Assembly (NCBI GenBank): GCA_937898195.1
Contig: CALEJD010000055.1
Location: 1 to 16,158 of the forward strand
Origin: an uncultured Clostridia bacterium
GTDB lineage: Bacteria > Bacillota > Clostridia > Oscillospirales > Acutalibacteraceae
Direction: 5' to 3'
Length of the DNA stretch: 16,158 bases
Made by a program: the position numbers and the translations under genes. Of this stretch, positions 8,295 to 14,797 are shown piece by piece. A model generated the notes under the pieces. It saw only the letters and a program-made list of their open reading frames with translations. It made no database searches and was not told the origin of the DNA. Within the stretch, counting starts at the first letter, position 1. Each line of letters starts with the position of its first letter.

Positions 8295-8322
8295 CTCATA
8301 AAAAAATACAATATATTGTAAA
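8295..8322 (-). promoter_or_regulatory. Possible cdaA promoter spanning a palindrome
   Basis: On the minus strand TTTACA (8322-8317) and TATGAG (8300-8295) are 16 bp apart, a plausible but imperfect sigma-A promoter. The palindrome at 8308-8319 overlaps the -35 box and occupies most of the spacer, so a protein bound there would block polymerase. The -10 match is only 4 of 6. Confidence 0.3.
8307..8320. promoter_or_regulatory. 14-bp perfect palindrome upstream of cdaA (proximal copy)
   Basis: TACAATATATTGTA reads the same on both strands. Its 12-bp core ACAATATATTGT recurs exactly at 8356-8367. The core fits the 10-base centre of the published NrdR-box consensus (CWATATATWG), but the outer bases match poorly, so I call it operator-like rather than an NrdR site. 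Confidence 0.5.
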
Positions 8323-8346
8323 TATCTGTAAAAAAGCATACAGATA
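8323..8346. repeat. 8-bp inverted repeat between the two palindromes
   Basis: TATCTGTA (8323-8330) and TACAGATA (8339-8346) are perfect inverted repeats around an 8-base gap. With the flanking palindromes they make the whole 8307-8368 segment an imperfect large palindrome. There is no GC-rich stem with an adjacent T-tract, so it is not a standard terminator. Confidence 0.5.
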
Positions 8347-8355
8347 GACATATTC

Positions 8356-8367
8356 ACAATATATTGT
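8356..8367. promoter_or_regulatory. 12-bp perfect palindrome upstream of cdaA (distal copy)
   Basis: ACAATATATTGT is an exact second copy of the proximal core, with centres 48 bp apart. It lies 13 bp after the cysteine desulfurase stop codon, inside the 104-bp gap before cdaA. Confidence 0.5.
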
Positions 8368-8380
8368 ATCACAAGTTATT

Positions 8381-9514
8381 TCATTTTGCAATTTTTCTGA
8401 CACATTTTATTAGAAAATCTATATCTTTTTTTTGTGTAAAAACCGATGGTGAAATTCTAACAGTTCCGCTTTCAATTGTTTCCATCTTTTTATGAGCTAA
8501 TGGTGCACAATGCAAACCCGCTCTGACAGCAATATTATAATCCGATAATTTCTTTGCAACCTCTTCACTGTGCATATTTTTAATATTGAAAGATAATATT
8601 GGAACAGAAATTATATCGTCATTATTATATAAGTTAATTCTATCAAGTTTTTTAAAATTTTCGTCTAAATACCTAATAAGTTTTTTCTCGTGATTATAAA
8701 TCTTATTGATACCAATTTGATTTACAAAATCTATACCATAGCCTAACGCAATTATACCTTGTACATTTGGTGTTCCACTCTCAAATCTATCAGGAACAAT
8801 ATCAGGCTGAGTAGCTAAAACAGAATTACTACCCGTACCACCTTCAATAATCGTGTTCATAACTATATCATCTTTAATAATCATTACACCTGTACCTGCA
8901 GGACCATATAACCCTTTATGACCAGCACAACAAAGAATATCAACACCATCTTTATTGACACTGATTGGCAAAACCCCACCTATTTGCGCGGCATCTAGAA
9001 TAAATAGTATTTTGTGTTTGTGAGCTAATTGAGCTAGTTTCTTATATGGCGTAATTATCCCAAAAACATTTGATGCACCAGTACAAATAATCGCAATTGT
9101 ATTTTTTTTAATACAGTTAGAAAAGTTTTGTATTGTTTTAGTGTCGTCATTGTCCACTTGTGCAACAGAATAATCACAAATCCCATCTAATTCAAGTTTT
9201 TCGACGGTTCGCAAAACAGAGTTATGCTCTAAATCAGATATTATAAGATGACCACCTTTTTTAGCTATTCCCTTTATTGCCATATTTAAAGCCATAGTAC
9301 AGTTATAGGTGAATACAACATTTTCAGGATTGGAGCAGTCGAAAAACTCACACAGTTTTTTTCTTACTTTATAAATCTGTTCTGTTGTATCTATTGCCAT
9401 ATTATAAAATCCACGACCAGCATTAGCACCGTAACTATAAAAGGATTTATTAAATGACTCGATTACTGATTTAGGTTTGGGATATGTTGTTGCACTATTG
9501 TCTAAATATATCAT
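8381..9514 (-). CDS. Class V aminotransferase-fold cysteine desulfurase
   Basis: This PLP enzyme (377 residues) should take sulfur from cysteine, or selenium from selenocysteine, as an enzyme-bound persulfide and pass it to an acceptor. Visible residues are H97 (LEHNS), D174 (LDAAQ), the PLP lysine K200 (AGHKG) and the catalytic loop cysteine C336 (RAGLHCAP). The sequence resembles the EF2568-type subgroup (TIGR01977-like) rather than housekeeping IscS/NifS, because of the short MIYLDNSATT start and the RAGLHCAPLAHK loop. The ATG at 9514 overlaps the TGA of the Se/S carrier gene by four bases (ATGA), linking the two. No iscU/sufU scaffold, selD or molybdenum hydroxylase gene is in the window, so the final sulfur or selenium target is unknown. 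Confidence 0.9.
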   Translation of the reverse strand: MIYLDNSATTYPKPKSVIESFNKSFYSYGANAGRGFYNMAIDTTEQIYKVRKKLCEFFDCSNPENVVFTYNCTMALNMAIKGIAKKGGHLIISDLEHNSVLRTVEKLELDGICDYSVAQVDNDDTKTIQNFSNCIKKNTIAIICTGASNVFGIITPYKKLAQLAHKHKILFILDAAQIGGVLPISVNKDGVDILCCAGHKGLYGPAGTGVMIIKDDIVMNTIIEGGTGSNSVLATQPDIVPDRFESGTPNVQGIIALGYGIDFVNQIGINKIYNHEKKLIRYLDENFKKLDRINLYNNDDIISVPILSFNIKNMHSEEVAKKLSDYNIAVRAGLHCAPLAHKKMETIESGTVRISPSVFTQKKDIDFLIKCVRKIAK

Positions 9515-9726
9515 CTAACCAACTCATATCCCAAATATTTTACTTTGTTAATGTCAAGTCGTATTATTACTCGTTTAATATCACCAACGAAGTTTATGCT
9601 GTAACCACAACCCTCATTTTTTGTAGGATTAGTATTTTTATTTATTTTTACTCTATATCCCATAGTTTCAATTATTTCTTTAGCTTTCAGGGCATGTGTA
9701 ACAGAAGAAAATTTAATTTTATACAT
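9511..9726 (-). CDS. Small Se/S carrier-like protein (DUF3343)
   Basis: A 71-residue protein that fits the DUF3343 family, annotated in Pfam as a putative Se/S carrier protein-like domain (PF11823). It has the usual opening of a short beta strand then a helix (MYKIKFSSVTHALKAKEIIE). Its single cysteine, C40, lies in the GCGYS stretch where the family has its conserved Cys. The expected role is to receive sulfur or selenium from the cysteine desulfurase encoded immediately downstream, with which it shares a 4-base stop/start overlap. The ATG at 9726 follows AGGGTGA. It lies only about 40 bases after the terminator of the ispF unit, leaving little room for a separate promoter. Function is inferred from family and neighbour. 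Confidence 0.82.
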   Translation of the reverse strand: MYKIKFSSVTHALKAKEIIETMGYRVKINKNTNPTKNEGCGYSINFVGDIKRVIIRLDINKVKYLGYELVR

Positions 9727-9753
9727 AATTTATCACCCTATTACACTATATGA

Positions 9754-9785
9754 GAAAAAAGAAAAAAGGCTCATAAAGAGCCTTT
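9754..9785 (-). terminator. Intrinsic terminator after ispF
   Basis: Read on the minus strand, AAAGGCTC (9785-9778) pairs with GAGCCTTT (9772-9765) around a 5-base loop. It is followed by a T-rich run down to 9754 with a single C interruption. It starts three bases after the ispF stop codon and closes the aminotransferase-ispD-ispF unit. Confidence 0.88.
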
Positions 9786-9787
9786 CT

Positions 9788-10285
9788 TCATATGAATTTT
9801 ATATTCTTTTTATCTTCAACAAGGCATACACAATGTGCTGAAATTCCTTCTTTCGAACCTGTGAAACCAAGTTTTTCTTCAGTAGTCGCTTTTACACTTA
9901 CTTGATTAACAGGTATGCCAAGTGCTTTAGAAATATTCAATCTCATATCATCAATAAATGGTGCAAGCTTTGGTGCCTGAGCAATAACAGTTGCATCAAT
10001 GTTATTTATAACAAAACCATAAGATTTGATAATCTCAACAACTTTTTTCAAAAGCTCAAGACTATCAGCGTCTTTGAAGTTGTCATCAGTATCCGGAAAA
10101 TGTTTACCGATATCTCCTAACGCGCACGCACCAAGAAGAGAGTCAGAAATAGCATGAAGTAACACATCTGCATCAGAATGACCTAAAAGACCGACTCCAT
10201 TGTTTTCAATTTCAACGCCACCAAGAATTAATTTTCGTCCTTCTATCAAGCGATGAACATCATATCCATGACCTATTCTAAGCAT
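9788..10285 (-). CDS. ispF: 2-C-methyl-D-erythritol 2,4-cyclodiphosphate synthase
   Basis: IspF converts CDP-ME 2-phosphate to MEcPP and CMP in the MEP route to isoprenoids. The 165-residue length is typical. Metal ligands D9, H11 (GYDVH) and H44 (VLLHAISD) are present, along with GHSDAD at 35-40 and TTEEKLGFTG near the C-terminus, the trimer active-site signature. The start is the ATG at 10285, preceded by AAGGAGAG; an in-frame ATG at 10321 would add 12 residues encoded within the ispD tail. It overlaps ispD by 8 bases, so the two are coupled, and a strong intrinsic terminator follows the stop. The intermediate kinase IspE is not in the window. Confidence 0.97.
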   Translation of the reverse strand: MLRIGHGYDVHRLIEGRKLILGGVEIENNGVGLLGHSDADVLLHAISDSLLGACALGDIGKHFPDTDDNFKDADSLELLKKVVEIIKSYGFVINNIDATVIAQAPKLAPFIDDMRLNISKALGIPVNQVSVKATTEEKLGFTGSKEGISAHCVCLVEDKKNIKFI

Positions 10286-11006
10286 TGTTTTCTCTCCTTT
10301 TTGAAAGATAATATGTAGCAATTTCTATATCATTTGGAGTTGTAATTTTAATATTCGTATAATCACCGTCAACTATTTTAACTTTATGACCATAAGTTTC
10401 AATTAGTTTACAATCATCAGTAAAATCTTTGCTATTCGGTACATTTTCGACAGCACTAAGATATAAATCTTTCTTAAATATTTGCGGTGTTTGTACTGCT
10501 CTTAAAAAAGTTCTGTCAGGTGTATCAACTATATTCTCATTTTTATCGACACATTTTATTGTATCAACGACTTTCACGCCTGATGTAGCCGCATCGTATT
10601 TTATTGCACAATTCAAAGTATCAATAATTACTTTTTCAGTTACAAGTGGACGTGCGCCATCATGAATTGCGATAAAATCAGCATCACAAGACACGCTATT
10701 GATACCATTTAAAACACTTAATTGACGGGTTTCACCACCAACAACAACTGCTACAACTTTTGAGAAACAATAATCCTTTACAACTTCATTAACTTTATTA
10801 ATGTCATTCTCACGAGTTACAATAACAATTTCGTCAATATTTTTGCAGTCTTGAAACGCTTTAATTGAATGCGCAATAACAGGCATTCCACAAATATTTA
10901 AAAACTGCTTGTTAATTCCACCCATACGTGAAGAATTACCTGCCGAAACAATTACAGCAGAAACAAATGATTTTCTATTCATTTTTTCTTCACTAACAAA
11001 CGACAT
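10278..11006 (-). CDS. ispD: 2-C-methyl-D-erythritol 4-phosphate cytidylyltransferase
   Basis: IspD joins MEP and CTP to give CDP-ME, the third step of the MEP isoprenoid route, and acts in the cytoplasm. Features in the 242 residues are the nucleotide-binding loop SAGNSSRMGG (21-30) followed by K33-Q34-F, IHDGARP (114-120), VDTIK (147-151), TPQIF (173-177), TDDCKLIE (196-203) and DGDYTNIKITTPND (213-226). The ATG at 11006 is chosen because AAGGTGA lies four bases upstream, the same spacing as in the DUF1385 gene; a second ATG at codon 9 is possible. The aminotransferase stop TAA begins that ribosome site (TAAGGTGA), so translation is coupled. It overlaps ispF by 8 bases. Confidence 0.96.
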   Translation of the reverse strand: MSFVSEEKMNRKSFVSAVIVSAGNSSRMGGINKQFLNICGMPVIAHSIKAFQDCKNIDEIVIVTRENDINKVNEVVKDYCFSKVVAVVVGGETRQLSVLNGINSVSCDADFIAIHDGARPLVTEKVIIDTLNCAIKYDAATSGVKVVDTIKCVDKNENIVDTPDRTFLRAVQTPQIFKKDLYLSAVENVPNSKDFTDDCKLIETYGHKVKIVDGDYTNIKITTPNDIEIATYYLSKRRENNA

Positions 11007-11015
11007 AAAATCACC

Positions 11016-12284
11016 TTATAACAAAGCTTCAACAGCAGCAAGTTTTGCACAAAGACAGAAAACTTCCATTGCTTTTTTCAAGTTATCAACTGATGGGAAT
11101 GTTGGTGCAATACGAATATTTTTATCCTCTGGGTCAATACCATAAGGATATGTAGCACCTACTGTTGTAAGTACAAGTCCAGCGTCTTTACAAAGCTCAC
11201 CAATTCTCTTTGCACTTGAACCAACGGTATCATAACTGATAAAATAGCCACCTTTAGCTTCTACCCATTTACCAATTCCAAGAGGTTTGATTTCACTTGC
11301 AAGAGTATCAAGAACTATCTGGAATTTTGGAGCAATAATCTCAGCATGCTTTTGCATATATGACTTAACACCATCAATATTTTTGAGATATTTTACATGA
11401 CGAAGTTGATTAAGTTTGTCATAACTAATTGTCTGGAAATTAAGTCTTTTTTTAATTTCTGCAATATTCTTATCAGATGCAGCAACAGCTGAAACACCAG
11501 CACCTGGGAAAGTAATTTTCGAAGTTGATGTAAACTCAACAAAATAATCTTCTGTTCCAAATTCTTTGCAAGCATCAAATATATTTAAAAGCTTATCAGG
11601 TGTATCTGTTAATTCATGAACAATATAAGCGTTATCCCAAATCACCCTGAAATCTTTTGCAGCTGGTTTTAAACTTGCTAATGTACGAACTTTTTCGTCA
11701 CTATAAGTTACACCTGTTGGATTAGAATATTTTGGTACACAAAACATTCCTTTAACCATTGGGTCTTTAACAAGTTCTGCTATTTTTTCAACATCAGGAC
11801 CATTATCATCCATTTCAACAGAAATCATTTCAATGCCAAAGAATTCTGTAATAGCAAAATGTCTGTCATAACCAGGAACATTGCAGATAAACTTAACTTT
11901 ACCCTGTTTTGACCAAGGTTCGCAACCTGCAACACCTAAATACATACACTGATTAAGATAGTCATACATAAGATTAAGGCTTGATGAACCACCAATAATA
12001 ATGTTTTTTGCATCAACCTGTAGCATATCAGCAAAAAGTTTTTTGCATTCAGGAATACCATCAAGCACACCATAGTTACGACAATCAAAACCGTTATTTG
12101 CTTTGCAATCATCAGCATTAACAATTACATTGAGCATATCAACAGATAAATCAAGTTGGTCTGCCCCGGGTTTACCACGAGACATATCAAGCGACAAGCC
12201 AAGTGATTTGATTTCTTCATATTCTTTTTCAAGTTTGTTTTTAAGAGAAACAAGTTCATCTCTGCTCATTTCATTATAAAGCAT
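11016..12284 (-). CDS. PLP-dependent aspartate aminotransferase (PF12897-type)
   Basis: This 422-residue fold-type I aminotransferase most resembles the Asp_aminotransf family (PF12897), a branch common in Clostridia and distinct from classical AspC/AspB. Key residues are Y71-G (NYGVLDG), N188 (YSNPTG), D217 with Y220 (WDNAYIVHE), the PLP lysine K256 (TSTSKITFPGAG) and the substrate carboxylate arginine R391 (IRIAP). It should interconvert aspartate and 2-oxoglutarate with oxaloacetate and glutamate, though the exact amino-acid preference cannot be read from sequence. The ATG at 12284 follows GGAGGT at good spacing. It is the first gene of a unit with ispD and ispF, driven by a promoter at 12316-12344. 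Its link with the MEP pathway seems to be co-expression only. Confidence 0.92.
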   Translation of the reverse strand: MLYNEMSRDELVSLKNKLEKEYEEIKSLGLSLDMSRGKPGADQLDLSVDMLNVIVNADDCKANNGFDCRNYGVLDGIPECKKLFADMLQVDAKNIIIGGSSSLNLMYDYLNQCMYLGVAGCEPWSKQGKVKFICNVPGYDRHFAITEFFGIEMISVEMDDNGPDVEKIAELVKDPMVKGMFCVPKYSNPTGVTYSDEKVRTLASLKPAAKDFRVIWDNAYIVHELTDTPDKLLNIFDACKEFGTEDYFVEFTSTSKITFPGAGVSAVAASDKNIAEIKKRLNFQTISYDKLNQLRHVKYLKNIDGVKSYMQKHAEIIAPKFQIVLDTLASEIKPLGIGKWVEAKGGYFISYDTVGSSAKRIGELCKDAGLVLTTVGATYPYGIDPEDKNIRIAPTFPSVDNLKKAMEVFCLCAKLAAVEALL

Positions 12285-12315
12285 GGGATAACCTCCAAAA
12301 TATATATCTCCGATT

Positions 12316-12344
12316 ATTGTATATTATTTATTTTGTTTTTGCAA
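12316..12344 (-). promoter_or_regulatory. Sigma-A promoter of the aminotransferase-ispD-ispF unit
   Basis: On the minus strand TTGCAA (12344-12339) and TACAAT (12321-12316) are 17 bp apart, each close to consensus. Transcription would start near 12309, about 25 bases before the ATG. The rest of the 145-bp gap (12285-12429) is very AT-rich, and I see no terminator for the sulfatase gene in it. Confidence 0.65.
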
Positions 12345-12429
12345 GCAAATAATTTAAAAATTGCATATTTTAATGTATTTTAACGATTATATTAATATTT
12401 TTGAATAATTTAACAGACTTTTGTGCAAT

Positions 12430-13728
12430 TTATTTGCTCTTTTTAATGATTCTTGGCAAAATAATCGGTCTTTTATTTTCAATCTTTTCAATTTCATTAA
12501 TCAATTGTGTTTTTAAAGATTTTCTTATATGTGCACATTCTTTAGATTTAATCAAATTATTTTTTTGAGCTCTATCGTTTTTGTTATCATAGAGATAATC
12601 TTCAAAATATACTTTTGAACTTGATGACAAAAACTTTGCACAAGAAACTGAATATGTATATTCTTTAGTTCTTATCGCTCTTCCACACTGACTCTCACTA
12701 ATTTGAATAAAAGCACAATCCTTATCGGGTCTTGACTGAATAGCTTCTCCTTGATAATTAAAAGGTACATCTATTTCACCTGACACAAGCAATGTTGGTG
12801 GTAAATCGATAAGACTCACAATTTCATCATCCCGTTTGCCTTGTTCAAAACCATTGCCTTTAATTACAAGTGGGATATGTATTGATGCATCATGACAACT
12901 TCTTTTATATTCGGCATTTCGAGTCTTAAAGTGACATCCGTGGTCAGATGTATATATAATTGTTGTATTATCATATATACCTTTTTGTTTTAATGTATTA
13001 ATCAGTTTACCTAAATTGTCGTCAAGGCTTTCAATTGCAGCAAGATAATCGGGATATTGTTCTTTATAATTACCTTTTAAAAATGACAAATCTTCTGGAA
13101 TTGGATAATCTTTATATTTGTTCACTTTATCTTTTGGACCTTCAAATCTGTTATGGTCATTCTGATGATGTGGTTCAAGCTGTGAAACAAACATAAAGAA
13201 AGGTTTATCACTGTCATAATTCTCAATATATTTTATTGCAAAATCGTTAATTTTGTCAGCTCTATAACCTTCAAAGTCAATTTTATTACCATTCTCATCA
13301 AACACATATCCATCATAACCATGAGAAGTAAATTCAAGAACATCTGCTCCACGGAAATATTTGTATCCCCATAAACGTTCTTTGGGAATAGCAGTCTTTT
13401 CGCATCTGATTTTTTCTCCGCCATTTTTCCCTGACGCAAGATGCAACTTACCAATATAAGCAGTTACATAGCCATTATTATTAAAATAATCAGCAAGTGT
13501 TTTAGCATCGTCACGAAGTGGAATTCCATTTATATGGCAACCGCATTCACTAGGATATAAACCTGTTTGCAAACTCGCTCTTGCAGGGCCACAGACAGGT
13601 TGACATGTATAGCAATTCTCAAAGAATGTTCCCTCATCTGCAAGCGCCATTAAATTCGGCATTATTTCTCTATTTACCGTATCATATCTTTGTTGGTCAG
13701 AAAAATAGAAAATAATATTTTGCTTCAT
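12430..13728 (-). CDS. Cytoplasmic Cys-type sulfatase
   Basis: This 432-residue protein is an alkaline-phosphatase-superfamily sulfatase. The active-site signature C46-G-P-A-R50 matches C-x-P-x-R, so C46 should be turned into formylglycine; in anaerobes this needs the radical-SAM enzyme anSME, which is not encoded here. Metal-site residues near the start are in SDQQRYD (10-16), K94-x-H96 lie in IGKLHLASG, and TSDHG is further on. There is no signal peptide, so the enzyme should act inside the cell on an imported sulfate ester. The ATG at 13728 has GGAGA upstream; an in-frame ATG at 13758 would fall within the predicted -10 box. It is divergent from manA and the MFS gene. Substrate is unknown; a phosphonate or phosphate ester hydrolase is a less likely alternative. 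Confidence 0.88.
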   Translation of the reverse strand: MKQNIIFYFSDQQRYDTVNREIMPNLMALADEGTFFENCYTCQPVCGPARASLQTGLYPSECGCHINGIPLRDDAKTLADYFNNNGYVTAYIGKLHLASGKNGGEKIRCEKTAIPKERLWGYKYFRGADVLEFTSHGYDGYVFDENGNKIDFEGYRADKINDFAIKYIENYDSDKPFFMFVSQLEPHHQNDHNRFEGPKDKVNKYKDYPIPEDLSFLKGNYKEQYPDYLAAIESLDDNLGKLINTLKQKGIYDNTTIIYTSDHGCHFKTRNAEYKRSCHDASIHIPLVIKGNGFEQGKRDDEIVSLIDLPPTLLVSGEIDVPFNYQGEAIQSRPDKDCAFIQISESQCGRAIRTKEYTYSVSCAKFLSSSSKVYFEDYLYDNKNDRAQKNNLIKSKECAHIRKSLKTQLINEIEKIENKRPIILPRIIKKSK

Positions 13729-13756
13729 ATTTTTTCTCCGTTCATTTATTAAAAAC

Positions 13757-13784
13757 ATTATATCATAATAAAGAGATTTTACAA
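13757..13784 (-). promoter_or_regulatory. Sulfatase promoter (extended -10)
   Basis: On the minus strand TTGTAA (13784-13779) and TATAAT (13762-13757) are 16 bp apart, with a TG one base before the -10 box (extended -10). Transcription would start near 13749, about 20 bases before the sulfatase ATG. Its -35 is only 7 bp from the -35 of the opposing manA promoter. Confidence 0.65.
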
Positions 13785-13791
13785 TGAATTA

Positions 13792-13820
13792 TTGAAAATA
13801 TTAGTATTATATGATAAAAT
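13792..13820 (+). promoter_or_regulatory. manA-MFS promoter
   Basis: TTGAAA (13792-13797) and TAAAAT (13815-13820) are 17 bp apart, one mismatch each from consensus. Start of transcription is expected near 13827, leaving a leader of about 20 bases containing AAGGAGA. It is back to back with the sulfatase promoter, so one regulator could cover both. Confidence 0.65.
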
Positions 13821-13846
13821 TATTTGATATTAATTAAGGAGATTTT

Positions 13847-14797
13847 ATGATGGAGATTTTAAAATTAAATCCTGTTTTTAAAGATTATCTTTGGGGTGGC
13901 ACAAAACTTCGTGATGAATATGGTTTTGAGTCTGACCTTGATAAACTTGCAGAGGGTTGGATGCTCTCTTGTCATAAAGATGGCCAGAACACAATATTAG
14001 GTGGAAATTTTGCAAACCAGACTTTGACAGATGTTATAAAGAACAACCCTGATTTTCTTGGAGAAAATGGTAAAAAATTTGAATATTTTCCTATTCTCAT
14101 TAAACTAATTGACGCTAAAAATGATTTATCTGTACAAGTGCATCCAGATAATGAGTATGCAATGAGAGTTGAAAAAGAATACGGAAAAACAGAATGCTGG
14201 TATATTCTTGATTGTGAAGATAATGCAGAGCTTATTTATGGTTTTAATCGTGAGCTTTCAAGCGAAGAATTTAGAAAAGCAGTTGAAGAAAACACATTTC
14301 TTGATGCTGTAAATATAGTTGAAGTAAAAAAAGGTGACCTTTTCTTTATCGAAGCAGGAACATTACACGCTATTGGAAAAGGAATTCTTTTGGCAGAAAT
14401 ACAACAAAATTCGAATACTACATATCGAGTTTATGATTATGGCAGACTTGGTGCTGACGGTAAGCCAAGAGAGTTACACACAGAAAAAGCTATTGATGTT
14501 ACAACTTGCACACCACCTACGCGAGATACAAATCCTGAAGGTAAACTTTTTGTTGGTAATGGTTTCACAAAACAATTACTTACAAAATGTGAATTATTCA
14601 ATGTAGAAAAAATTACTGTAACAGAAGCATTCATAGATATTGCTGATAATAAATCATTTGTATCAGTTCTTGTTACAGACGGTGCTGGTAAAATCGATAA
14701 TATTGAAATAAAAAAAGGAGATAGTCTTTTTATTCCTGCAAATTATGGTGAATTCCAGATTTCTGGTAATATTGAAGCAATAATTACACGAGTATAA
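13847..14797 (+). CDS. manA: Mannose-6-phosphate isomerase, class I
   Basis: ManA interconverts mannose 6-phosphate and fructose 6-phosphate, feeding mannose into glycolysis or supplying mannose units. The 316-residue length fits the short Firmicutes type I enzyme. Zinc ligands are visible: Q97 and H99 (VQVHPDN), E116 (KTECWY) and H174 (AGTLHAI). The conserved GGTKL near residue 17 and the QNSNTTYRVYDYGR stretch (187-200) are also typical. Two adjacent ATGs (13847 and 13850) follow AAGGAGA; either could be used. The stop TAA shares one base with the MFS ATG (TAATG), so the pair is coupled. The nearby transporter and sulfatase suggest catabolic use of an imported sugar, but a sugar kinase would be needed from elsewhere. 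Confidence 0.96.
   Translation: MMEILKLNPVFKDYLWGGTKLRDEYGFESDLDKLAEGWMLSCHKDGQNTILGGNFANQTLTDVIKNNPDFLGENGKKFEYFPILIKLIDAKNDLSVQVHPDNEYAMRVEKEYGKTECWYILDCEDNAELIYGFNRELSSEEFRKAVEENTFLDAVNIVEVKKGDLFFIEAGTLHAIGKGILLAEIQQNSNTTYRVYDYGRLGADGKPRELHTEKAIDVTTCTPPTRDTNPEGKLFVGNGFTKQLLTKCELFNVEKITVTEAFIDIADNKSFVSVLVTDGAGKIDNIEIKKGDSLFIPANYGEFQISGNIEAIITRV

Noticed and set aside
8307..8368. Palindromic region as a terminator for the cysteine desulfurase
   Set aside because: Stems are almost all A-T with no GC-rich core; only a run of T after the proximal palindrome hints at it, which is too weak.
8277..8372. N-terminal extension of CdaA to an ATG at 8372
   Set aside because: It would place 32 residues over the palindromic region and precede the normal CdaA start; family length favours 8276.
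10909..10950. Unusual IspD nucleotide loop SAGNSSRMGG lacking the common AAGxGxRMG form
   Set aside because: All other IspD motifs are intact, and Asn-Ser variants of this loop seem to occur in clostridial IspD, so I do not take it as loss of function.
13729..13758. Sulfatase start at the upstream in-frame ATG (13758)
   Set aside because: That ATG lies inside the predicted -10 box and lacks a ribosome site; the ATG at 13728 has GGAGA.
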